DNA of 64,000 nt from positions 951,501-1,015,500 of the forward strand of contig CM067069.1 in the NCBI GenBank assembly GCA_033980235.1, given 5' to 3'. The position numbers and the translations under genes were made by a program. This document shows positions 34,437 to 47,162 of this stretch, one piece after another. A model generated the notes under the pieces. That model had not been told where the DNA came from. It worked only from the letters and a program-made list of their open reading frames with translations, and did no database searches. This DNA is from Diadema setosum (lineage: Eukaryota; Echinodermata; Echinoidea; Diadematoida; Diadematidae). The stretch's first letter is position 1; each line of letters opens with the position of its first letter.

Positions 34437-34535
34437 TGACGTAAATTACGTCACGCAAGTTTATATCACATGTAACACTACTGTATTTGAGGTGTGAGAG
34501 TACTACGTCAAGTGACGTCAGAGTTACGTCATAGA
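34437..34535. promoter_or_regulatory. Cluster of CRE-like TGACGT sites
   Basis: Within 100 bp there are TGACGTAA (34437), TTACGTCA (34446), CTACGTCA (34503), a perfect TGACGTCA (34513-34520) and TTACGTCA (about 34525). TGACGTCA is the full cAMP-response element bound by CREB/ATF factors; the others are variants or half sites. Such density is unlikely in AT-rich DNA. No terminal repeats are seen around it. It may be an enhancer of a neighbouring gene, or a motif-rich decayed repeat. Confidence 0.4.
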
Positions 34536-37500
34536 GACCGCTTTTGTGATGTATCTTTAAGTTAATTTACTAGCTTGTTTAAAAAAGTTAGTTAATATTG
34601 TTCAAATCTTTTTTGGATTCACATTCATTTTAAATGTCTTTGACAACGAAAATAATCTATATGATTATTTCTTCATTGAGGCAAGGTTCCTGCATGAAAT
34701 TGAAAATTACTGTATCTCATTTTCGTGGAAGATGTGGTTGCTCCAAGGGGAAAGAATAGCAAGGAGCTAATCCCTATTCACATGCTATTTGTACTGTATT
34801 AACATTTTTCCTCGAAAGAGAGAGAGAAAAAAAAAAAACACAACTTTGTCTCCTCCCCCGAGCATATATACTTACTTCCTATTAGCTATAAGACATTATT
34901 ATTAACTTCACGATTTCAGCGCATTGTTTGTTTGTTTTTTTATTTTCTTTTAATGAACTCTGACGTCCACTTCCGGCCAATCGGTGAGCATGTTTTGCAG
35001 GATTATTTTTGAGTGACATTTATTTTGGTACAATGCACTTTACATGAAAATCATCTTCGAATTAGGTCATCTGTGATGGCGCTATCGTGATCTGCACTGC
35101 GCATGTCTCAATACTAAAATATCATGAAGACGATTTATAATGATTGCCCTAGTTGCTGTTTCGCTGGCCCTATTAAACTCGTCGCCCCCCTCGCCCTTCT
35201 CTATTTTGGTAATTGTGTCAGCGGGGGATGCTAATCTGAAAATACTTTCCTTAAGGCATATATAGGGATAATGATATACACCTCTTAAGTCTTTCTGACT
35301 CCTGTAAGGAACAAGATTTTCCATCAACACTCACCTAATTTGTTTGCAGTGTCTAGTCTTCGTTGATGAAACGCTGTTAAGATCAATTCTACAGTCGCGA
35401 CATTATGACATAATGGCTGTTGTTCCTGACTACGGCCGCTCTTCTCTCATTTTCTTTACCTTCCAAACTATCCGTATCTTTTTTTTTTTTTTGTTATCCT
35501 CTCACCATTAATGATTTCTTGTTGGGTATATCAGACTCTTTTTCCTTTTCCTAGTATTTTATACTGAAAACGTATGTTGTGATACCATTGGAACTGTGTC
35601 ATCTGCTGTCCTTAGGTCCTTACCATGTTTACAGAATGCTTGTCGTCATCGCAGTGCCAATTGAAGTCAATTTTGTTGAAATTGATGCTACTCTTAGTTC
35701 ACGCCTATGGTTACCTGTTGGGCGCTGTAAACAATTTAAAAGGAAATTTAAGACTCTCCAAGGGAATGGATAAGACGATAGAATGAAAGTGATATGACAA
35801 CCATCTCCTTTGCTCAGACAATTAATGAACATTGTTGAAACTTTTCTTCCAGGAGTAGAATCATTTCACCGCATGTCAACCTAGAAGCTCAACCACTCAC
35901 ACTACCGTCCTTATAGCAATGCCAATCGTAATGGTGATGATGAGATTATTGAGATATTGTGGTTGGATTGCAGCCTATTAGGCTTGACTGGAAGCCAGCG
36001 TGTCTTTGCCTTTCGCATGTCTTAGGGGGATGGAGCATTCTATTCATGACTTCCGCAGTTCAGAAATTCAAACCTCACGGAAGAAGGAAAGTTATGTCCG
36101 TATAACTTTTGCTTCTTAGTCAAATAAAAGTCAGTAAAAGAAAAAGAAAACCTAAACGATTGTTATTCATTTCTGTTAAACTGACGTTAAATATCCGGAT
36201 CTGCAATGAGGCACCGAAAAATGATTATTACAAATATTGGTTTTATAAACAGGATAAACATTGATATTACTACATTCAATGAACCTAAATTATCTATCAT
36301 CGGATGTTATTTATTGCAAAGACCTTAATAACAGCCATGATGCTCAGCGTTCAAATCCAAATCCTGATAGTTGTGTTCCTTTTTCATATTTTTTCCCCTT
36401 CATGACAAACTTACTAACTCTTTTCGTTAACATGTGTAAGTTATACGTACGGATAAAAGACTTTCCCTATTCTGCTTAACGGCAATATAAATGTTTATGT
36501 AAATTCTGCTCATTGATAAGAAAAAGATCATGGAATAAAATTTAATATAATTTCATTATTTTTTCTACCGATTGGCTTGGAGGTTCTCTACTGGAAGAAA
36601 TTGGCGTGTAAGCAAAGGTCTATGACCAGTTTCGTTTTCACGCTTGATGGTTATTTCAAGAAAAAACAAAACAATGACAATGAAAAAATTGTACCATTAA
36701 TTGCGAAAAGACGAAAAAGAAAAAGTCACGAGTTTTCCCAATGCAACAAAATAATCTCTCGGAAAGACATATTTGCATATTCGTCTTAACTCTTTTTTTT
36801 CGGAGGTAGTCTCGCTTTCTTCGTGTTTCTTTCAGTAATTCATAGCATCAACTCTAGTGCTTCCGCTCGAAAGAATTATTTCATTATTGATGTTAATTTT
36901 CCTTTTGCCCTACTTTTATGACAGACATTTATTCTTGATATATAGTGCATGTCCACCCACATCAAAATAGCAACAATAAAACATAAGACCTGATAAGTTT
37001 TTAACTTGGTCAGCGCGTGATCTCAATCGATAAAGGGGTATTTGTTGAAAGATTCTCTTTCATGACACGCCCCCCTATCGAGCGTAGGTGTGATAGGTTG
37101 TGATAGACAGTCACGACTTGCATACATAACAATAGGATCGGCATAACAATGTGGACCAGCGAGGCAGCACAGGACATGCCATACTTCTGTCTCTTCCTAC
37201 TTAGATGCTTTAGATACAAAGAAGTTGGTCACTATTGTCATTTTAAAACCATATTGTCCACAGTCGAAAGTGTAGAATAGCCGAACTCCATGAGGTCTAA
37301 CCAGTCCACAGTAATGATTAGTTGGTAATGATGATAATAGTGAAATAAAGAGAATTGAATAATGCTTGCTCCTATTTCTGCCTTTTGATCTAAACGAAGC
37401 TAAATGAACTTGAACTCTGTTAAAAAAAAAAAGCTGTCGTTTTTGACTTCTTGAACAATACTACTCTTTACTAATGTCCCCTTCAACAAAATTAAAACAC

Positions 37501-37773
37501 AGCATTGGTCAGAAACGTTCAATTATCCGCTGGTATCACTGATTTACCGATACAAGGTGATTGTGCTATTTGAGAATGTTCTAACTCATCATTATGGACA
37601 ATTCAGACAAAGTTTTACTAGCAGACATTTTGCGTCGTATCCCGTCCTGTCTAGCGCCAAAATTCCACAGGTGCACTGCTTCGGCAGTTCTCACAGCATC
37701 ATTTGCAGTTGCAGTTGCAGTGGGCGATATGATTTCATCTCCATCTTGACTTGCTCAAATTTAGTGAAATAAC

Positions 37774-37815
37774 TCAATTATCAAATCAAATCAATCAAAT
37801 CAAATCAAATCAAAT
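37774..37815. repeat. (CAAAT)n/(TCAAA)n microsatellite
   Basis: About eight imperfect pentanucleotide repeats. Confidence 0.85.
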
Positions 37816-38180
37816 TAGCACGAGGACATAAGGCAGGTAGAGACACGAGTATTAATTTTGAAGTTTACATCTACGCCGAGTACAATGACTACTGTGACTT
37901 CCATTGTAATACGAAAATAATAATGAAAACCCAGGTCACACGATCCAGTGGTGTTATTTGTTTTGAACTATTTATGCTTTATTTTCTTCAAAACTTAATA
38001 ACTGTAATTGAAAGATGATGGCCGAGCAATGCAAGGACGTTCAAAACCTCACAAATGATCAATTCATATGGTATTCACGGTCACACTCACAAAGATGATA
38101 GCTTTGTCTTCCTGGTATGATGCTACCACAGAAGAAAACGCTACAAAATTATCAAAACCCTCATCTCATTTTGACTTAAG

Positions 38181-38222
38181 TTAGAAACAACAAAAACAAC
38201 AACAACAACAACAACAACAAGA
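38181..38222. repeat. (CAA)n microsatellite
   Basis: About 12 CAA units. Unlike the CAA tails at 4351 and 10158, no LINE or SINE body is recognisable upstream. Confidence 0.85.
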
Positions 38223-39031
38223 ACAATATTTCGAAAAGGCAATCAACTAAAAGTCCTTTAGAAATTTGTGTATTTTTGTCTTTCTCTAAATGAAATTGAT
38301 TCATTTATACAGGAGCAAACTTTCGAAACAGCAGAAATTGATTTTATAAGTAGAATATGCTTCAGTACAAAGCCGTATGAACCATCATCCGTAAACACGA
38401 GGTTTATTAAGCGACAAATAGAATACAAAGACTCCATATTGAGGGTGATTGTAGTTTAGCAGATTCCCTGAGGCATGAACGGAATACAATTGAGGCGAAA
38501 TCCATTTATTTACTTATATTACGTTGTAATTTGCGGGAAGCAAATTATATATAATGCATGATATGCAGGATTTTGCCTTGAAGCTGGGGTTCATCGCACT
38601 TACAGTACTGTATCTATAGAACTGTTGCAATATGTTAAACAAAGAAAGGCGCCCAGAATTGCACTTAAGATTTTTCAGGAACTCGTGCACGCGAAGTTAT
38701 ACTGGAGGGACTAAATATAGATAGATACGACGTGAACTTTGAATTGGTCGGAATAGATCTTTGATGGCGCTTCTTCTCTTTGCAATTATACCAAAATCTG
38801 TCTACAATATGAAATAAATCTAGCCCGACTTTTCTTTGACGTAGGTCAGGCAGCAAATTATGAAACAAAAAAGATGCCGGTATAATCTAGTGAGATGTAT
38901 TATCATTAAATGAATCTAGACGCATGACTTTCAATTTCACTTGAAGAAATAACGAGGCGCTGTTGTTTACATTTTTGACAAATGAGGCTTGGTGAAGTAA
39001 AACGCGAGAGAAAGACGAGATTCAGAGAGTC

Positions 39032-39073
39032 AAAACAAACAAACAAACAAAACAAACAAACAAACAAACAAAC
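39032..39073. repeat. (CAAA)n microsatellite
   Basis: About ten AAAC units with one AAAAC interruption. Confidence 0.9.
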
Positions 39074-41135
39074 CGAGAAATAGACAGCACCATACAACAC
39101 AACAATCATTGCAATTAGAATAGGATACAGACGTAAACCGACACCGCCCCCTCCCCATTCCGCGCTTTAATGTGTAGACTTTGAGAGTCTCGGCTTGCAA
39201 TAGATCCAAGGGAAGTCTGTCCCCATTATTTCCCAGGCAGAGTACTGCAAACATGCACGCTTTGTATTGATCCTTCTGAAATATTGTTTGCGTTAATTTT
39301 GGCCATATTGACATCATACATGTTTGCTGTGATGATGTCTTAGCTTGTGGCTCCATGGTCTTACATAACCAAAGAGAAATTTACTTGGTATCGAAATGAC
39401 AGATTCATGCAGATCTAAGTATTATATGTATGATATTTTTTGACACCCACCAATCCGAGTCAAGCACTTTACTTTTGCTTCTGATGTAAAAGACGTTGAC
39501 ATATTGAGTTACTAGTATAATGTTGGGAAACATTTATCACTTGTTATAATAGTAACCTTATACTCTCACAGCGAGAAGTACAGCATTCATGAGCTTCATG
39601 GCAAAATTCTATTAGACATAATATTGCAGGGGGAAGGGATCCCTCCGGTTTATTGTATTTGATACGGTCATACTCTAGTAGATGACGCACTGACACTGTA
39701 TATCCCATTATTCAGAACTTACGGGATGTACAAAATTTCACCAATCAATTCATATCACCTGGTATGGCTGACACCTGTTTGCTGCTATATATACAATGCC
39801 GCATCTTAGTTTCTGGTTAGACGTAAAATCTATGCTTATCATACCACAGTACAGTAGTGGCAATAGCAGCTTGTGATGCTTGTGAGCGCTGATCAGATAC
39901 ACTCCCATATTTTATAAACAGTCCCTATTTCTTCGCCTCTTGTGAGTTCAGACAGCCGGTAGCTAATTGGCTACTTGAAGCTAAGCGAAGGCGACTGTTA
40001 CGACGCCGAGTAATTATTGCAGAAAATGATAACGAGTGTCGTCCTGCCATTCCTAGTCTGAAATCGGATATCAGCTTCCCAACTAGGTTACGGATACGAT
40101 ACCGAACTGATGATACAACGAGAAATTGTATCATCTTCATGACAGAATCCTAACGAGCACCTTTACAAATTATCTCATGACAGCAGGATCTGAGTGGCTC
40201 GTCCAGACGGTGATTTTTTGGCGCCATTTCTCAAGCTACGCGGGAAAAACCCGGAAATGTTTCTTTACAAGTATTTACTTATAAACAACACCATTGAACA
40301 CCATAAGCAGATAGTTCCCAGTCAGTTTTTTTCTTTGTTGTGAATTTCTCGGTACCTTAATTGTTAACAAAACTTTTGTCCGCTGTAGAGACAAATTCTC
40401 CCTGAAGTTTTCCACGAAGACCCAGTTAAAAGTAGCCAAACATTATTTCAAGGTTTGCTTTGTAATACCATGTTCTTGCTGCAATGTCGTCATTGGTCGT
40501 AAGTCAATTTCAATGGTAACAGCCGAAATTCGAACCACTCTCTTCAATCACGCTTGCTTGCTCGTTTGCTCAAGTACTCATGTCATAAAATCCATGCAAG
40601 CTTAAATGGCCAATGCGATCATGCCGTTGTGTTTACGGAAGAAGTAAGTGGAACGACCTGGAACTCTCGTAGGTAGGGTTAAGAACTTATTTTTTTTTTA
40701 AATAAAATTCGGAGTCGTCGAACCTAATGACTTTAATAACGCATGTTTGCACACATTTTCTGTACCATATTAGCATACCTGAAAATCATGTTGTCGAGTC
40801 GAAAAGGCACAAACCTAATGGTGCGTTTTCTTGGTTGAGGTTTCTCTATTTAATAGGCTAATCATGCTAACCGTTTACTACTCGAGCAGCATGGTTGATT
40901 AAACTGGGACAGATAAGTCCTATTATATTCTTTATCATCAGCAAAATGTGCTAGTGAGAAGACAGCGATTGTCATCAAGTCTTCGGGAGTGGCTTTTTGA
41001 GGGGCACTCCACAAGACAGGTTGTGTCAGGAAAACATATTGTGAAAGAACAGCATTAAATAGAGACACCTGAATACATACATTGGACTCGTGTGGACTAA
41101 TTGCGAAAACGTAAAAGCGTTAAAATGTATATATG

Positions 41136-41228
41136 CATATTGTGTTTACAAAGCTTGTGGGGGCGCCGATGATATAAAGCAATGCTTTATGTCATCAGCG
41201 CCTCCACAAGCTTTGTAAACACAATATG
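41136..41228. mobile_element. Compact hairpin, 93 bp
   Basis: The arms CATATTGTGTTTACAAAGC... and ...GCTTTGTAAACACAATATG are reverse complements over about 45 bases with three mismatches and almost no loop (centre near GCAATGC at 41179). Two of the mismatches become G-U pairs in RNA. It may be a very short MITE or a small-RNA precursor. It lies alone in a repeat-poor stretch. Confidence 0.75.
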
Positions 41229-42673
41229 TAACTGTTACAGTTGCATACTTGAAATAGACCTTTCCATTACATTTTACTATAAAAACAGTTGAGGGGCATT
41301 AATTTTGTTTTTCAGTTCAAGAGAGTAAATTATTGTCGTCTCAATTTACAAGCTCAATTCACAAACCATTAATTCCTGCCTCTGTTAATTATTTTTACTA
41401 TTTGCCCAGTGAAACGACCCTCTCATTCAGAGTATTGGCCTATATGTAAGTGACCCTTTGAGAAACTTATGTCACGCTCTATCTAATTCATTCCTTGATC
41501 TTAAGATGAATAAAGCTGCAATTTTTACAACCTTCAACTCTTTGAAGACCCAGCAATTCGAAAAGCCAGCGATAGTTCATGGGCATTGCAAATGCCATTA
41601 CAAAGATCGTAAAGAGTACACCCAGGGCAGACCGAGAGGAAAACATCTTGGGAAATTAATGAGCACGGAATTGAAAATAAATCGACCATTGAGAGGACTA
41701 TCTTGATATTCACGGTGTTGACTTTTTGTAACACATAATAGACACAAGCTACATGCCTCGTGAGATTTGAGAGAGGCGGTACAATATTGATTCTTTCGAA
41801 GAACTGTCATTGGCTACCTCATGAAGCACTGCTGCATTGTGACGTATTTCCTTTCAAGGGGACTTCACCAATTTATATCTCTCCTATCACAACGAATGTG
41901 CATCTATGGAGTAAACTGATGCATACAATCATAATACAATAACATGACGGCCTACAGAGATCCAATATAAGTCTGTCACTGCCATAAGTAAGAGGTTTGT
42001 GAGCAATATTTATAACAGTTTGAGGTAAAGGGGGTGAGAGGTATGATCTTGTAAACACACCGTAGCGATGTTGGCCTCCCTTTGTCTATAGATCGTGTGT
42101 AACCTAACCTGAAATCTGACAGCAGAGTCCACCGTAACTGTATCGGAGAGTGTCTTTATTCTTCGAAGGAGTTCCCTGTACCAGACCATGAGATGTAAAC
42201 GCAATTTTCACTTGGTATCACCTACCAGGAATCATCAATTATTATACAACGCTACTCTTCCCATTCATTTGCAAACAAAATGAAACGCCAAAGAGAAAGT
42301 TCAGATCCCAGCGCAATTCCACGTGCGTGAATGTCTTTTCTTACATCAAATATATTACCTAAAGTATACGACACCAACATGTCACACCATATTTCCTGAG
42401 AGATCTCGGGAATCTTTTGACAAACAAGTGTACGAAAAATTATACATGGTACGTGCCCTATGCCCCCCCCCCCCCCATACATTCAGGGAGAAAATAATGA
42501 CTCGTTTGTTCCTTGACACAAACTGTCGGTGACAAATTTGCCCGACGAGGCTGATCATAAATGGTGTTGAGACGCAATGAATCGTATCCGGTGCTCTGCA
42601 CTCGCCGTAATCTTCACACCGTTAGTGAAACACTTTCTTTACCATTCTCTTTTTGCTCTTTTCTCTCGGGCAG
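41229..42673. other. Unassigned; ends with a strong pyrimidine tract
   Basis: No gene is seen. A C homopolymer lies at about 42464-42477. Positions 42633-42668 form a CT-rich tract that precedes CAG at 42671-42673, a good 3' splice site for the exon described next. Confidence 0.5.
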
Positions 42674-42738
42674 ACTCTAAACGACAGAGCACCTGACAGC
42701 CGGCCACGTTCTCTCCAGAGTTGGGAGGCTCGCCAGAT
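42674..42738 (+). other. 5' untranslated part of the candidate peptide exon
   Basis: After the acceptor CTCTCGGGCAG, 65 bases precede the first ATG. An in-frame TGA at 42694 shows that the frame does not extend upstream. The region is GC-richer than its flanks. The ATG sits in a favourable context, with G at -3 and G at +4. Confidence 0.45.
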
Positions 42739-43194
42739 ATGGACGCCATCGGTGCCGCCAAGCTCCTCGTGTTGGCATTGCTCTACGCAGGCCCCGGCAT
42801 GAAGGACAGAGAATACGGCAGTGTGAGCGATCAAACCAGCGCCATTTCCGGACTACTAGACGAAAATATACGGGCACTTGAGGAAGAAACGCAGCAGGAA
42901 GATGATGTGTTACGCGCACTGATACACCGGTTGATGGTGTCAAAACGCGCGCGAAACCCGACGAGTCACGAACGCAGGGGCGCTATTGGTCTACACACAA
43001 AGTCACGCTCACGCAACACGGATCAAATTCGCCGATTCCCATTCAACACTGATGTTCAGGGACCCACGTGTCAGATCGCCGGGACATGCGAAATCGGCTG
43101 GAAGAGGAGTATAAGGAAACGCAGGAGCGTCGCATCCACAGGGGAAACTAGGCATCGAAGCCCAATAAGATTATTACAGCCACCAAACATGTAA
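42739..43194 (+). CDS. Candidate secreted peptide precursor, 151 residues
   Basis: This complete frame lies within one exon. Residues 1-20 have a hydrophobic core (LLVLALLYAG) like a signal peptide. Residues 22-60 are acidic. From residue 68 the chain is basic, with possible convertase sites at KR (69-70), RR (79-80), RSR (90-92), RR (98-99), KR (122-123) and RKRR (126-129). Between RR and KR lies a 22-residue segment, F100-W121, ending TCQIAGTCEIGW. Its two cysteines (111 and 117), the only ones in the protein, have the C-X5-C spacing also found in calcitonin- and CCAP-type peptides. The flanking residues do not match those families as I know them, and no amidation glycine precedes the KR. 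GC content is clearly above the surroundings. Inference: a neuropeptide or hormone precursor of unknown type, entering the secretory pathway. Chance ORF is the main alternative. Confidence 0.5.
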   Translation: MDAIGAAKLLVLALLYAGPGMKDREYGSVSDQTSAISGLLDENIRALEEETQQEDDVLRALIHRLMVSKRARNPTSHERRGAIGLHTKSRSRNTDQIRRFPFNTDVQGPTCQIAGTCEIGWKRSIRKRRSVASTGETRHRSPIRLLQPPNM

Positions 43195-46072
43195 AAAGAT
43201 CTTGCCTTACGGATCACAAAGTTGGTATACTTGGACTTTTAATCAGATTTAAACAGCAGCAACAACAACAACACAGATGTGACGATCATCCTGTTCATCG
43301 CGTGACGTTCGACCTACTTCTGGCTCTCTTGGTGGCTCTTTAGCCATTGGTTGATATGAATGCTAATCTTGCATGCGAAATAATAGCACCAATATTCTTA
43401 TTCGTACCTTAATGCTGACTCTGGAAAGATCGTTATTTGTTATGTTGATTATTCTTTATCAAACCTTTCGAAAAAAATGCGAAATGTCATGCAAAGTTGA
43501 ACTGTTGTACGGATGCCTGAACGTTTGATATTTCGCTACACGCACAAAAAGCCATCGAACTAATTAGACAGAAATGCCATAGAAGTAATTAAACTGCACG
43601 TTGGTCTAAACCATCTGCCTTGTCTCCTTCACCACAGCTGTATCTAAAGTAGGCCTCTTGCTCTGGTCGTTAGGAATTGGGCAAGCATGGTGATTTTAAG
43701 GCAACAGAAAACATGTCCAAAGTACCGTATGACATTTCTAAGAGTACTGTTGTACCGAACCGGCCACTCAGGCAAACGAGAGGTCGATTCCATTACGTTA
43801 CATTATTTGTTACCATTGCGGTTTTCGTAATGTACGAATGCAAACGATGTGCAGAAGGATATGCACAGAAGCCAACTCTCATGAAGGTCTTCGCTTATAG
43901 CCACCAACCAGCCGCTGCAGTTGCAATGGCGGAAATATGGTAATAGCCAATCAGCTGTAAACACTATGTCGTTGTCATGACGACAGCAGTTGTTTAACAG
44001 TGCAATAATAACTCTGATAGATTGAACATTCTAACTTTGTCAGTTGCCTACATTCACAATAATCAACATACCAACAGACAAGCATACATTCTTATTGGGA
44101 ACGAAAGGTAATTGATTTCCTTAACATTAGTGAATCGTGTTTATTGATCATATCTTTATGCTAATGAGATTGATAAAATCAATAATTATGGTATTCATCG
44201 AGGGTAGCCTCCCAAGTGCCGCACTGCTCTAATGTTCTGCTAGAAGGCCATTGAAATTATCCCAACGCTGCCAGTTACCAATTACACCCCTTGATTAAGA
44301 AAGGTAGAGGTTGGGAACAAAACATCTCAAATCTTTGATGTAAAAGCAAGAGTTTCATCCACTAAGACATTGTGCTCACGTCCTATTCTCTATCTGGAAT
44401 CATTCCTCAGTTTGTAATTGGGTCTGAGAAGATGTAGACTAACTACTCGTCAGCAAAAATCCGCAATAAATAAAGCCTGTGATACTCGCAAACCGCATGA
44501 CTGTGTATTGTGTTCCTTGAAACAGTGCCTGGGCAATTACAAATTTAACATTGTCTTGGCCAGTGAACTATATAAAACTCGTGATTAATGTAACATGGAA
44601 AATAGGTAAGGATTTTTGTTTTTTTCCTTCGGTGATTTCTTGTGTTAGTGCTTGTTCAGAAACCTACAGCAATATGTGCATAGAGTTGCGCACAGAAGCT
44701 TCAAAGCAAAACATGGATCGATGTAAATATCTGTGATAAAACATTTATCATGTGCTGAGGGAAGATGAATCGATGTAGCAATTCGTGTTAAACCACTATT
44801 AGGTGTTGGTCGCTCAGTAAAACTGCATAATATGAGGAGGAGGTTAAATTGTAATTATTTTATCTTGGCATCTCGATCATTTAGCAAAGTGGAATGAGGA
44901 GCGAGGGAAATGCTGGTTCCTTTCCCCTTTTCAGAACGTTACAGTGTAAATCTATCCGTTTTAATTTATTGAATGAACAGTAAATATCTTACACGGACTT
45001 TGTGATCTGTAACCTTCATTTTTATTGTTTGTATGTAACATACCATGTCCATACCTGCACTTTGACTTCGTTTGTCCTATGTGTTCATTTTATCATGATG
45101 TTAATACGTTAGACACCTGTAGTAAAATGTTTCGGAATTAAAAGTGCACTTTCAATTTGCAATTGCTTTCAGGACATGGAACAGTAAAGATTTGTATCAT
45201 AAGAGATGTTCACATTTTGAAATGATGATTTCTAGACTAACCTTCCTCATCGCAAACCCGTTCAGAATTCAGACCACATTCTACAAATCAAACTAATGAT
45301 GTCGGAATAGAATACTCTACTTACTTGCAAAGTCTTTTGTGGAGGAATAATTACGTTCAGTTAATTACAAACGCTAAATCCAGTCTTCTTCTTAACAAAG
45401 GGCACGCGCTGAGTATAGCTTCCTATAGTGATGAAATTATGGGACTGATAGTAAAGTTGAATGCTTCTTTTCTCTTTCTGACCATAATTTTAGCGCCAGA
45501 CAGTGATAACGTGGACAGCGGTTTTATTTTGTAAATTTTCTTTTTTCATGGGGAAGGGAAAGTGAAATTTTGTATTTCTTTCGTCTCGTTAAAGTTCTAA
45601 TCAAGCTTTCTTAGAAGAAAACATGTGTAACACTGAATTTGAACAACAGATAAGGGAGTTAAAATCAGCAAGAAACTGGTTATTCATCGGGTGGCTAGCT
45701 CCGTTGGTTGAAATAAAGTCCATGATATTCTGTTACCGCCAAAACCAACTTGTGTGACGGACCACATGAACTGGAAATACAGTCGTTCACATTACTCACC
45801 AACATTCCTGAAACAATTTATTAAATGTGAATATGTTTTACGTGCGTATTCTCAACATAGAAATGAGGATGTCTGCGTCTGTAATTTTCCAATATCGCAT
45901 GCATTTATTTTTCTTGAAGTGAAAGTTGTGATCATGTTGGTTAATAAATTTCATGAAATGAAGTAAAAAGCTTGGAAGATTGTTTCGACTTATTTTTCGT
46001 GCAGATCAGGACAGCAATAGGCTTATATACCTAAAGAAACTACTAAAATGTGGACTAGTAATAGCTTATATT
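43195..46072. other. Possible 3' UTR, then unassigned sequence
   Basis: Downstream of the candidate peptide frame the first good polyadenylation pattern I see is AATAAATAAA at 44465-44474 with a GT-rich stretch at about 44502-44520, giving a possible 3' end about 1.3 kb after the stop. Beyond that, nothing is recognised. A frame at 43677-43943 lacks support. Confidence 0.3.
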
Positions 46073-47162
46073 TGTTATTCCAAAGGTTACTTATTCCGAA
46101 GCATCCAAATTCCGTACCCATGCTCGTTAATCCGAAAATGAAAAGGGTTCGTTGAACCGAACATTTTATTTCGAAGGTTCGTTAATCCGGAAATGAAATG
46201 AAGCTCGTTATTTTGAATGTTCGTTCACACAAAAATGAAAAAGGTTCGTTATTCCGAAGCTTCGTTAATCACAAAATAAAACGTTGTGTACTATAAAGCA
46301 AGCATTTGGAATTACGAACCTTATTTTATTTTAGATGAACGTACCTATCTCATTTTCGAAATAATGAACCTTTTTTTTTTTCACTTTCGGATTGACAAAC
46401 CTATCGGAATTATTAACTGACAGTAACCGTCTCATCCCACAATATTAATAACAATGTATTCATAACAACCAGACAGGGGATTCATTCGTTGACATAGTAA
46501 ATTAAGCCTGAGAGATCAGTGAACAGCTGGTGATCGGTACTGAAGAAGCTGGGATTGTCATAACCCCTCGCATGAAAGGAATATGGTATAAAACGGGCCT
46601 CTCCTTTTCTTGAACTTTATATAGATCTGCTCAAACTAATGATTGCACAGGAATACAATATCATTAGCTATCCTCCAAGACAAAGAAAATGAATGGGTCT
46701 CCAACAAACCCGAGAAAAATGATCTTTGTCCGTTTTGCAGAATGTTTGAGAGTTCCTGCGCTAGTTGATGATGTCTGCTGTGACATAACAGTCCAATGAA
46801 AATCTTAAAACTTTAACTGTAAAAAGTACAGCAACGTTCCTTTAGTACAGCAATATTCCTCTAGTTTGTTGGACAGCCATTTTGCGATTTTCAGCATTCG
46901 CGATAATTCCAAAATGAAATAAAGTTTGCTATTACAAAGCCTCGTTATTCCGACACACACAAATTCCCTATGTTTAGATGTTCGTTAGTTCGAAGATGAA
47001 ATCGGGTTCGTTTAAATTCTATCCGAATTCATTTTTCTAAAGGATCGTTAATCCGAAAATAAGAAAAAAGGGGAGCAATAAAGAAGCTTCGGATTAGCGA
47101 ACATTATCTCGTTTTCAGACGTAAGAACCTTAGGTATAACGAACCTTCAGAATAACGCATTG
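46073..47162. mobile_element. Element with inverted arrays of GGTTCGTTATTCCGAA
   Basis: The left part (46073-46420) contains many versions of GTTCGTTAATCCGAAAATGA, first in one orientation and then inverted (CGAAATAATGAACC). The right part (46910-47162) repeats this pattern and ends in its complement. The outermost ends match as TGTTATTCCAAAGGTTA against the complement of AACCTTCAGAATAACGCA. The middle 0.5 kb has no transposase frame. The structure suits a nonautonomous DNA transposon whose ends are arrays of transposase-binding-like motifs. Confidence 0.75.

Larger units (their letters stand above)
34536..41135. other. 6.6 kb without recognised genes
   Basis: This is the longest stretch nearly free of mobile elements. 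It holds three small microsatellites (37774-37815, 38181-38222, 39032-39073). Frames at 35082-35330, 39030-39356 and 39925-40140 on the minus strand are moderately protein-like, but none has a recognisable domain or a convincing pair of splice sites. It could be intron with unresolved exons or regulatory DNA. Confidence 0.45.

Noticed and set aside
35082..35330. Minus-strand frame near GTGAGT and TTACAG splice-like signals
   Set aside because: The donor and acceptor are only about 45 bp apart and the translation shows no family; evidence too thin.
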